From the NCBI GenBank assembly GCA_002404755.1, contig DHKI01000033.1, positions 1 to 16,310 on the forward strand: DNA of 16,310 nucleotides, read 5' to 3'. Source of the stretch: Clostridiales bacterium UBA4698. Lineage in GTDB: Bacteria; Bacillota; Clostridia; TANB77; UBA1234. The notes beneath the pieces were generated by a model. The model ran no database searches. It was not told the origin of the DNA and saw only the letters and a list, made by a program, of their open reading frames with translations. The position numbers and the translations under genes were made by a program. This document shows positions 6,533 through 13,990 of this stretch, in pieces (the first letter of the stretch is position 1; each line of letters begins with the position of its first letter).

Positions 6533-6562
6533 ACACATTGAATAGCATGCGTTTAGTCCTTT
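6523..6562. repeat. Hairpin at the integrase-fragment 3' end
   Basis: AAAGGACTAAAC at 6523-6534 and GTTTAGTCCTTT at 6551-6562 form a perfect 12-bp stem with a 16-base loop. It overlaps the stop codon. There is no real T-tract after it, so it may be a weak terminator or a recombination-related dyad. Confidence 0.6.
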
Positions 6563-6632
6563 GTGCAATAAACAATCACGTGATGTAAAGAAACACCTTT
6601 CTTAAGCATTACCAACTCTTATTAACAATTCT

Positions 6633-6671
6633 AAAAAACTAGGCTAACAATAAGTTGCAACCTAGTTTTTT
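6633..6671 (+). terminator. Rho-independent terminator after the integrase fragment
   Basis: An A6-CTAGG and CCTAG-T6 pair makes an 11-bp stem with a 17-base loop, ending in a T run on the plus strand. Confidence 0.65.
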
Positions 6672-6699
6672 CACTTATTTTTATATCAATATGCAAAAA

Positions 6700-6737
6700 G
6701 AAAAATGAAAATCCTTGATTGTAGATTTTCATTTTCC
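6700..6737 (-). terminator. Terminator of the small membrane gene at 6752
   Basis: GGAAAATGAAAATC and GATTTTCATTTTTC pair at 13 of 14 positions with a 10-base loop on the minus strand, followed by TTTTTGC. Confidence 0.7.
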
Positions 6738-6751
6738 TTTTTAATGTTTTA

Positions 6752-7051
6752 CTACTTAGCCTTCTTGCGATGTCTAATTGCGTACACAATCATATACACC
6801 CAAGTGCCGTCCATTGCAATATACATTAGAAGTCCGAAGAGTGCAAGCAGTGTCCCGCTTGTGAGCAAAATCTTTGCCAAGCAGCCAATTAATCCATAGA
6901 ATATAGGTAACAGAAGAACTCCAATTGCCCCTCTTAAATCCAATGCTATAAGTCCAATGACTACAGTAACAAGCACCGCAATGAGTATTATTTTTGTAGA
7001 CACACTTAAGAACAGCTGGAGGAACAACCAACCTAACCAAGCTACAAACAT
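6752..7051 (-). CDS. Small multi-pass membrane protein, unknown function
   Basis: This is a 99-residue, very hydrophobic protein with three or four predicted membrane segments (around residues 4-17, 20-38, 42-60 and 64-92) and a basic C-terminal end, RHRKKAK, expected in the cytoplasm. The start is an ATG 9 bases after GAGG, with a promoter 40 bases upstream and a terminator just behind. I do not recognise the family. It lies directly downstream of spoIVA on the same strand but has its own promoter. A holin-like or envelope role is conceivable but nothing in the sequence proves it. Confidence 0.7.
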   Translation of the reverse strand: MFVAWLGWLFLQLFLSVSTKIILIAVLVTVVIGLIALDLRGAIGVLLLPIFYGLIGCLAKILLTSGTLLALFGLLMYIAMDGTWVYMIVYAIRHRKKAK

Positions 7052-7091
7052 AATGTTTTACCTCGCTTTAATAAATATACTTTATGTAAAT

Positions 7092-7120
7092 ATTATACCA
7101 TATTTATCTGCGATTTGCCA
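7092..7120 (-). promoter_or_regulatory. Promoter of the small membrane-protein gene
   Basis: Minus strand: -10 TATAAT at 7097-7092 with a TGG just upstream, a 17-bp spacer, and a weak -35 TGGCAA at 7120-7115. Confidence 0.5.
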
Positions 7121-7177
7121 CATTTTATGCCATTTTTAGAGTATTAAAAATGGAATTTAAGTTTTCACCTCACCTTT

Positions 7178-8653
7178 TTATAGTATTATGCAAATTAGTC
7201 CTCCACTGCCTTCATTTATTATCTTTTCAAGTGTTTCTTGAAGTTTGCATTGTGCCTCTTCTGGCATCTTCATTAATTTTGTCTGCAATCCCTCATTTAC
7301 CAACTCGTGCAACGATTTGCCAAATATATTCGATTGCCAAATCTTTGTTGGATCGTCCTCAAATTCTTTCATTAGATAATCAATTAATTCCTCCGACTGT
7401 TTTTCACTTCCAACTATCGGTGAAACCTCGGCTTCAATTTCTGCTTTTATAATATGAAGGCTAGGTGCTTTAGCCCTAAGCTTTACACCGAATTTTGAAC
7501 CTTGCTTAATTATCTCTGGTTCTTCAAGCGATAAATCTTCTATGCTAGGTGTAACAATTCCGTATCCCTTGCGTTTCACATCGTTCAATGCCATTTCTAT
7601 CTTATCGTAACTCTTTTTACTTTGTGCAAGTGACGCAACAATTCCAAATAGTTCGCCTTCTTCTTTCACCTCTATTCCAGACATCTCACTTAAAATCTTA
7701 TAAAATACATCTTTCCTAATATTTATATTTATCTTTGCAATGCCCTCGCCGAGCTTTATCGAATCAACATCTATATTTTCAATCTCTTCCGCACTTTCCA
7801 TGCTGTCTAACATGTTTTGAATTTGTCTTAAATTTTGAATGTTCTTAAAATTGTTTCTTACCATGTTTAAAATATTAGTGTTGATTTGATGGTCATTCGG
7901 CAACGTTTCAGTCCATTTAGGCAAATCGATGTCTATCTCGTTAACAGGAAATTCATATAAAATAGTTCCCATTATTTCGTTTATATCTTCATTCGTCAAG
8001 TTTGCACAATTGATTGCTTTTACTGGTGCATCATACTTTTCCTCTAAGTTGCCACATAAGGTTTTCGTGTTTTCTGAACTTGGATTACTTGTGTTTAAGA
8101 TTATTATGTATGGCTTATTTTGTGCCTTTAATTCGCTAGCAACTCGCTCCTCTGCCTTCTCATAATCTTGTCTTGGAATGTCTGTAACACTGCCGTCCGT
8201 AGTTATAAGTATGCCAATTGTCGAATGTTCTTCTATCACTTTCCTAGTTCCAAGTTCAGCCGCTTCAGAAAAAGGAATCTGATTTTCAAACCATGGAGTG
8301 CTTACCATTCTTGGAGTTTCGCCCTCCATATGTCCAATTGCACCATCAATTAAATATCCAACGCAATCTATCATTCTTGTATTGAATTTAACGTTATCTA
8401 AGCTGACCTCAACTGCTTCATTTGGAATGAATTTAGGCTCTGTTGTCATTATTGTTCTTCCGTTAGAACTTTGTGGCAACTCGTCTTGTGCTCTAGCTCT
8501 TTTATACTCATCAGTTATGTTTGGAAGCACAGCACGTTCCATAAAACTTTTTATAAACGTAGATTTTCCAGTTCTAACAGGTCCAACAACACCAATATAT
8601 ATATCCCCACCCGTTCTTTCCGCAATATTTTGATATATGCTGTAATTATTCAT
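7178..8653 (-). CDS. spoIVA: Stage IV sporulation protein A, spore-coat morphogenetic ATPase
   Basis: SpoIVA polymerises on the outer forespore membrane in an ATP-dependent way and forms the basement layer on which the coat is built; it is also needed for cortex formation. The 491 residues match the usual length of about 492. The Walker A loop is GPVRTGKST (24-32), the region around DCVGYLIDGAIGHMEGETPR is the family signature, and TTDGSVTDIPRQDYEKAEER follows. The C terminus GGLICIIL is the conserved end that anchors it to SpoVM at the forespore. The start ATG follows AAAAGGAGGG. In Bacillus it is expressed in the mother cell under sigma-E; upstream there is an AT-rich stretch with TCATATA and TGTACAAAC, loosely sigma-E-like, but I cannot call it. 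Identification is firm. Confidence 0.98.
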   Translation of the reverse strand: MNNYSIYQNIAERTGGDIYIGVVGPVRTGKSTFIKSFMERAVLPNITDEYKRARAQDELPQSSNGRTIMTTEPKFIPNEAVEVSLDNVKFNTRMIDCVGYLIDGAIGHMEGETPRMVSTPWFENQIPFSEAAELGTRKVIEEHSTIGILITTDGSVTDIPRQDYEKAEERVASELKAQNKPYIIILNTSNPSSENTKTLCGNLEEKYDAPVKAINCANLTNEDINEIMGTILYEFPVNEIDIDLPKWTETLPNDHQINTNILNMVRNNFKNIQNLRQIQNMLDSMESAEEIENIDVDSIKLGEGIAKININIRKDVFYKILSEMSGIEVKEEGELFGIVASLAQSKKSYDKIEMALNDVKRKGYGIVTPSIEDLSLEEPEIIKQGSKFGVKLRAKAPSLHIIKAEIEAEVSPIVGSEKQSEELIDYLMKEFEDDPTKIWQSNIFGKSLHELVNEGLQTKLMKMPEEAQCKLQETLEKIINEGSGGLICIIL

Positions 8654-8786
8654 TAATAACCCTCCTTTTATAATTAGTGTTTGTACACATATCTTTAATA
8701 AATTTATATGAGGGTTACCGTATAATATTACTATTTTTTTAGAATTGCTATTAAAATTATAAGTTAATTAAAAGCATATAAATCAG

Positions 8787-8815
8787 TTGACTTTTAATAG
8801 CTTTTAAGCTATAAT
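8787..8815 (+). promoter_or_regulatory. Promoter of the higB-higA operon
   Basis: -35 TTGACT at 8787-8792, a 17-bp spacer and a perfect -10 TATAAT at 8810-8815, about 30 bases upstream of the toxin start. The spacer contains the dyad-like AGCTTTTAAGCT region, which could bind HigA. Confidence 0.8.
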
Positions 8816-8844
8816 ATACATATATTAATAGAGGAGCAATACGC

Positions 8845-9205
8845 ATGTTTAAGAATATTATATTTTATGAAGACAAAAATGGAAAAAATGAAATAATAGA
8901 ATATATTGAAGAGTTAAGAAAAGCATCTCGGTAATAAAGAAGCAAGAATAAAACTTGCTAAAATAACATCATACATTGATTATTTATCAGAAAATGGGCT
9001 TGCCATAGGTGAACCTTTTATAAAAAAATTAGACACTGAAATATGGGAACTTAGACCTCTAAGAGATAGAATACTATTCGCTGCTTGGTGTAATAATAAG
9101 TTTGTATTATTAAGCGTATTTATGAAGCAAACTCAAAAAACACCAAAAAGAGAAATTGAAAAAGCAAAAAGATATTTAGAAGATTTCAAGAAAAGGAGTG
9201 AATAA
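8845..9205 (+). pseudogene. HigB/Gp49-like toxin, disrupted by a one-base frameshift
   Basis: The ATG at 8845 follows GAGGAG and encodes MFKNIIFYEDKNGKNEIIEY, then IEELRKASR, and stops at TAA 8932. The remainder continues in another frame as NKEARIKLAKITSYIDYLSE, EIWELRPLRDRILFAAWCNN, KFVLLSVFMKQTQKTP and so on to TAA 9203. Together these are a complete HigB/Gp49-type toxin of about 119 residues with the diagnostic WELRP, RILF and KKTQKTP-like motifs. Adding one base, or a +1 slip at CGG-TAA, restores it. There is no homopolymer at the site. The antitoxin follows 3 bases after the toxin stop. As read, the toxin is dead; a consensus error or programmed frameshift remain possible. Confidence 0.85.
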
Positions 9206-9208
9206 GAT

Positions 9209-9511
9209 ATGAGTAAAACGAAGTTTAAAACATGGGAAGAAGTTAGAGAAAACTTGAATTTCACACCAGAAGAAGAGGAACAGATAAGATTTGAAAGAGA
9301 ATTAATAGAAGCTACTATAAAAGCAAGAGAAAGTGCAAATATGACGCAAAAAGAATTAAGTGAAAAAACCGGAATAAAACAACCTTCTATTGCAAAACTT
9401 GAAAAGCTTAATCGTACACCTCAAACAACTACACTAATAAAATTGCTTTATCCTTTAGGTTATACTTTAAAAGTTGTACCAATAAACGATAATAAAAAAA
9501 TTACAAACTAG
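9209..9511 (+). CDS. HigA antitoxin, XRE-family DNA-binding protein
   Basis: This is a 100-residue protein with an N-terminal helical arm and an XRE helix-turn-helix (about residues 40-75: NMTQKELSEKTGIKQPSIAK, then LEKLNRTPQTTTLIKLL). It ends with the YTLKVVPI strand common in HigA antitoxins paired with Gp49-like toxins. It should bind and inhibit the HigB encoded just upstream and repress the shared promoter at 8787-8815. The start ATG follows AAAGGAG by 10 bases, inside the toxin tail. It is intact although its toxin partner is frameshifted. Confidence 0.9.
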   Translation: MSKTKFKTWEEVRENLNFTPEEEEQIRFERELIEATIKARESANMTQKELSEKTGIKQPSIAKLEKLNRTPQTTTLIKLLYPLGYTLKVVPINDNKKITN

Positions 9512-9514
9512 CCA

Positions 9515-9546
9515 AAAAGCGGATGAGTTTTAGCTCATCCGCTTTT
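9515..9546. terminator. Bidirectional Rho-independent terminator
   Basis: AAAAGCGGATGAG (9515-9527) and CTCATCCGCTTTT (9534-9546) form a perfect 13-bp stem with a 6-base loop. It serves the convergent higA (plus) and bspA-like (minus) genes. Confidence 0.92.
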
Positions 9547-9561
9547 GCTGTTATTTTGGTT

Positions 9562-12500
9562 TTATGGTAATTGTTTTATTGTCATTGATATATTTCCTGC
9601 CTTATCTTTAAATATTACGTAGATTCTCTTTAAGCCGTCTCCTGGGGTTGTTTGATGTTTTGTCTCTAGACCTCCATCCACATAGTTATATACAAAGTTT
9701 ATTGATGTGTAGCTCTTTATATTCTTGTACTCTTCTTCGTTGTATATTGCTATCTTGATGTCTTCTGGCTTGCTCTCATTATCCTCTGCTGTTATCTTTA
9801 AGTTAACTTCATTTCTATTTGCATATGGCAAATCGTTTACTATATTTTCTTTAACTTCTATCTTTCCTGTTGGTGCGAAAATATCTTTTATTGCAATTTG
9901 CTCATATCTTACGAAGTTTCCTTCTAAGTCTTTAACCCATACATAATATTTATTTGTTCCTGGAACTGTAATTCTTACAAATCCGTCTGCGTCAGGCTCT
10001 TTCATCTCCCATTTGTTTGGTGTGCCATCATCTGTCGTTACTGCATATCCTCCGATACCACTTCCGCCATCGCTAGGTTTTAGTATAATGTCCAATTCGT
10101 CATCAACTGTCTCGTAAGACTTATCTTCAACCTTTGGTGCATCTTCATCTTTGAATATTGCATATAATGTGATGTCTTCTTCTGGCATTACTAGGCTTGT
10201 TAGAACGTCTCCGCTTGGTGTCTTAGCCCAACCTTTGAAGTTGTATCCATGTTTTGTTGCTGTTACTGTCAAGTCTATCATTGTGCCTGCAATTCTTTCT
10301 TCGCTTTCTAATGATACGCTAGTACCACCATTTGTTGTGTAATCATATGTTACAACTTTTCTTATTATTCCAGTTGTTTCAGAACCACCATCAATCATGT
10401 CTGTTTCATTTCCTGCATTATCTGTTATCTTGTACTTAATTTGATAAGTTGTTGAACTTGAAAGTTGTATAAACGTTGCCTCACCTGATGCTCCCTTATA
10501 TGTTCCTAGGCAAATATTATCTTTATATATTCCAATTTCATATTCTTTAATACCAGATAAATTATCTGTTGCTCCGATGATTGCTACATCAATCGAATTT
10601 GTTCCTGGTGTCTTCTTAGCAGCTCCAATTGTTGGTGCTGTCTTATCTAGTTTTACAACAAATGCTCCAGCTTCTGATGTTACGATGTTTCCATCTTTAT
10701 TCATACCAATGTAATATTTTTCACCGCTATAATCTCCACTGTATGTAATCGTTGTCAAACCTGTTATGCTGTCTGCACTAACGTTTTCTGGTTTTGTCCA
10801 AGCTCCATTCTTGCTTTCCTTCTCTTTGTATTCAAAAGGCTTTGTACCATTAGTTGTAAGGATTGCATTTACATCCTTGTTAGTCCACTCGCCGTTATAG
10901 TCTACTCCGTCTGACATTAATTTTGCTTGCAACTCTGTAGGTTTAACAGTAACTTTGATTATAACTTGATGCTCTGTGCCATCGTAATCTTTTATTACAA
11001 CAACCACATTCGCAACACCCACACTGATACCTTCTATTTGTCTAATATTCTTTTCAACTTTTACGATACTGCTGTTGCTTGAAGAATATGCTTCGCTCAT
11101 TGCTTCACCTGTGTATGTTATTTCTATCTTAGCAGTTTCGCCAACAGAAATCTCCATTTCTTCGTTGTATGTAATATTGCCAACTCCGCTTACAATACCA
11201 GTAGCAATGACTATTTCTGCCTCTGAAATATTACCTACATTATCTGAAACCCATACATAGTATGTTCCATTCTCCTTAATAGTGTATGCAAAGCTTGTAC
11301 CTTCAAAGCTTACCCATGTTGGATTATCTAGGTCTGCTGTTTTGCTTATATAGTATCCCTTAATTCCACTAACACCAACATCTTTAACATCTGTTGCAAT
11401 TATTTGTTTTGAATTTGATTTTCCACTTGGTGAAACTTCAATCTTTCCAATTACAGGTCTTTCTTTATCTATGTTGTTTACCTCATAAGTAACAACATCG
11501 CTGTAATTCTTGCCATCTGTCAATCTTGCATAGATTGTTAAGTTAGCTTTAATAATCAATTCTTTTGTATTTCCATTTGTCAAGCTGATGTAATTTGTAC
11601 CATCTGTTGAATATTCTTTATGGAACTTAGAATTGTATGTTATTGTAGCTGTAACATCTCCGCTCGTTAATGTTGTAGGAGTTGCAGAAATGCTAATCAA
11701 ACTGCTATCTAAACTTGATGTTTTAACTGTTGCTGTCTTTGATTCTTTCTTGTTTCCTGTTGAATCTTCAACAACTGTTCTAATCTCGTAATACGTATCT
11801 GCTAAAGCATCTTTTAGAATATTTGATGTTGCCGTATCTCCGCTTGCTCCATTTGGAATTGTTGTAAACTCTGTATCTCCACTAATTCTGTATTGATACT
11901 CAATCTTCACTATTTCTGCAATACTTGTTTGATTGTTTATGATAGTTATTTCGTTTTCGTCTACTGTAACAGTCGGCTTTGTATCTGAAATACCACCATT
12001 TGCAACAAACGTTGGAATATTTAATGTTATTTCAATATTCTTGTTGCCTGCTTTATCTACTATCTTATCTTTTGGAATAACTAATTCAAGTTTACCAACA
12101 CCGGTTACGTTAGAAAGTTCTAGCTCGTATTCCTCACCGTTTGTTGTTTTTAACTTTGTAATCTTTTTGGTAGCATCGCTATTAACAATTCCACCAACTT
12201 TTATAACAATATCTTCTGCCTTGATATCTGATTCTTCATATTTATAATTAATATCTTCTGCTTTAAATTTAATTTTAATTGTATTGTTTGATGCGATGTA
12301 TTCTGTCTCTGGTGTCATCTCCACAAATTCTATAATTGGTGCAATCTTATCGTTTCTGATTATAATCTCTAGTTCGTCATATGCTGTTCTACCAATTGCG
12401 TATGCGAATTTGCTTTGTACACCATCTTTCGTCACCGCACTAATTCTATACTCGTATGCCTTATTGCTTGAAAGACCGCTATGTATGTATGGCGAAGTTG

Positions 12501-13719
12501 CGTTATCTGATAACTTCTTCCATACACCCGTATCATCTAAATATTCAAGCTTGCATTTTGTTGTTTCTGCCATGCCATTAGTTTCCCAAGTCAAGTTGAT
12601 TTTATCTGAACTTGTCGCATCACTTGCTTTGAAGTTTGTTGGTACACTTGGCATTTCAAGAACCTCGATATCTCTTTCAGCATTAGAAAAATCTGTACCG
12701 TCCTTAGTTAATGAATATCTAACTTTGCAGTTACCTGTTGTAGTTGTATCTACATCACTTGTGCTATTTATTCCATAACCATAGCATGTATAGTATATAG
12801 AATCAACGCCTGTAAATCCTGCAACTGTGCAACCTTCATCAATATACTCTGAACCTTGAACAACCCTAACACTGCTCTCTCCAATAGGCTCGATTATTGA
12901 TTTAATCTTGCTTGAAGATGTGTCGCCACTTAATGTGGCTTTGTATGCGTCTTCACTGCCGTTTGGGACGTATAGTGTTGCGGTTTCTGGAAGTGTTCCT
13001 TTGAATTGGTTTGCAACTGGGGTAGTGCCTGTTGTGATTATGGCTAAAGTTTTATCACTTTGGAATACTCCCTGTGTTCCCTCTGGCACAACAAATTTAT
13101 CTCCTATTAAAATGCTTTTTAATCTTGAACCTCCTGTAGCAAAATTATTCAAGCCTGTTCTAATTTCACCATTTTCATTTGTTGTCGTTACCAAACTTGA
13201 CGTGTCAAAATTACGTATATCTAGAGTTTCAACATTACTCCAATTAAACATTTGAGTCATGTCTTTAACTTTGCTAGTATCAAAATTACTTAGGTCTAAT
13301 GTCGTTACAGCAGAGCCATTAAACATACCATGCATATCCGTAACTTTGCTTGTATTAAAGCTACTTAAATCAAGTTGTTCAATATCGCTCAATGCAAACA
13401 TCTCACCCATATTTGTTACATTAGATGTATCAAATGCTGAAAGATTTACGGATTTTGCTTTACAGCCCCTAAAAGTAGAAGACATATTTTTTACGTTTCG
13501 TGTATCAAAGCTACTTAAGTCTAGTGCTTCTAAGCTATCACATCCTGCAAACATCCAATCCATTTTGACCGCTTTAGATGTATTAAAACCACTTACATCT
13601 ATGGATGTCAATTTCTTGCAATTAGCAAACATTCCATTAAAACTTGTTACATTGCTTGTGTCGAAATAACTTACATCTAAGCTAATCAAATTTCTACAAT
13701 CGGAAAATATACCCTCCAT
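9562..13719 (-). CDS. BspA-like surface protein, C-terminal segment (downstream of frameshift)
   Basis: This is the downstream 1385 codons of a giant secreted protein whose N-terminal segment is the entry at 13694-15439. It opens with seven or eight more BspA/DUF285 repeats of the form FDTSNVTSFNGMFANCKKLT. After these come an FN3 domain (about 357-445, PSVPTNFKASDATSSDKINL), several bacterial Ig/cadherin-like domains with DKIAPIIEF and DKTAPTIG starts, a Big2-like domain near 840-925, and an InlB/Flg_new-type repeat (VVTYDYTTNGGTSV, then HGYNFKGWA, near 1145-1210). It ends KAGNISMTIKQLP with no LPxTG motif, membrane anchor or obvious wall-binding repeats, so attachment is unexplained. The ATG at 13719 has no real ribosome binding site and is only the first Met after the frameshift. 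BspA-like proteins bind host proteins such as fibronectin. Confidence 0.85.
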   Translation of the reverse strand: MEGIFSDCRNLISLDVSYFDTSNVTSFNGMFANCKKLTSIDVSGFNTSKAVKMDWMFAGCDSLEALDLSSFDTRNVKNMSSTFRGCKAKSVNLSAFDTSNVTNMGEMFALSDIEQLDLSSFNTSKVTDMHGMFNGSAVTTLDLSNFDTSKVKDMTQMFNWSNVETLDIRNFDTSSLVTTTNENGEIRTGLNNFATGGSRLKSILIGDKFVVPEGTQGVFQSDKTLAIITTGTTPVANQFKGTLPETATLYVPNGSEDAYKATLSGDTSSSKIKSIIEPIGESSVRVVQGSEYIDEGCTVAGFTGVDSIYYTCYGYGINSTSDVDTTTTGNCKVRYSLTKDGTDFSNAERDIEVLEMPSVPTNFKASDATSSDKINLTWETNGMAETTKCKLEYLDDTGVWKKLSDNATSPYIHSGLSSNKAYEYRISAVTKDGVQSKFAYAIGRTAYDELEIIIRNDKIAPIIEFVEMTPETEYIASNNTIKIKFKAEDINYKYEESDIKAEDIVIKVGGIVNSDATKKITKLKTTNGEEYELELSNVTGVGKLELVIPKDKIVDKAGNKNIEITLNIPTFVANGGISDTKPTVTVDENEITIINNQTSIAEIVKIEYQYRISGDTEFTTIPNGASGDTATSNILKDALADTYYEIRTVVEDSTGNKKESKTATVKTSSLDSSLISISATPTTLTSGDVTATITYNSKFHKEYSTDGTNYISLTNGNTKELIIKANLTIYARLTDGKNYSDVVTYEVNNIDKERPVIGKIEVSPSGKSNSKQIIATDVKDVGVSGIKGYYISKTADLDNPTWVSFEGTSFAYTIKENGTYYVWVSDNVGNISEAEIVIATGIVSGVGNITYNEEMEISVGETAKIEITYTGEAMSEAYSSSNSSIVKVEKNIRQIEGISVGVANVVVVIKDYDGTEHQVIIKVTVKPTELQAKLMSDGVDYNGEWTNKDVNAILTTNGTKPFEYKEKESKNGAWTKPENVSADSITGLTTITYSGDYSGEKYYIGMNKDGNIVTSEAGAFVVKLDKTAPTIGAAKKTPGTNSIDVAIIGATDNLSGIKEYEIGIYKDNICLGTYKGASGEATFIQLSSSTTYQIKYKITDNAGNETDMIDGGSETTGIIRKVVTYDYTTNGGTSVSLESEERIAGTMIDLTVTATKHGYNFKGWAKTPSGDVLTSLVMPEEDITLYAIFKDEDAPKVEDKSYETVDDELDIILKPSDGGSGIGGYAVTTDDGTPNKWEMKEPDADGFVRITVPGTNKYYVWVKDLEGNFVRYEQIAIKDIFAPTGKIEVKENIVNDLPYANRNEVNLKITAEDNESKPEDIKIAIYNEEEYKNIKSYTSINFVYNYVDGGLETKHQTTPGDGLKRIYVIFKDKAGNISMTIKQLP

Positions 13720-13990
13720 ACCGTTGTACGTTCTGTGTATTAAATGAGCTTATATCTAGTTCAACAAGATTTTCACATTTTAAAAACATATAACCCATAG
13801 ACTCAACCTTGCTTGTGTCAAAACTTCTTAAATCTAATGTTTTTAAACTCTGGCATTTTCCAAACATAGCATACATACTGGTTACTTTGCTTGTGTCAAA
13901 TCTACTTAAATCTATTGTAACCAAATTAGTACATTCTGCAAACATATAACTCATATCTGTAACATTTTTAAATGTGTTCTCTGTTATGAG
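13159..13990 (-). repeat. Array of about ten BspA/DUF285 leucine-rich repeats
   Basis: Units of 25-26 codons share F(D/N)TSxVxxMxxMFxxCxxLxxLDLSx. Examples are FDTSKVTSMYAMFGKCQSLK, FDTSKVESMGYMFLKCENLV and FNTSKVTDMHGMFNGSAVTT. The array crosses the frameshift. Each unit begins with a nearly identical FDTSKV-type coding stretch, which is a substrate for recombination between repeats. Confidence 0.9.

Noticed and set aside
6774..7040. Second minus-strand ORF overlapping the small membrane protein
   Set aside because: The frame at 6752-7051 has the ribosome binding site and a coherent hydrophobic pattern; this one is Cys/His/Trp-rich noise.
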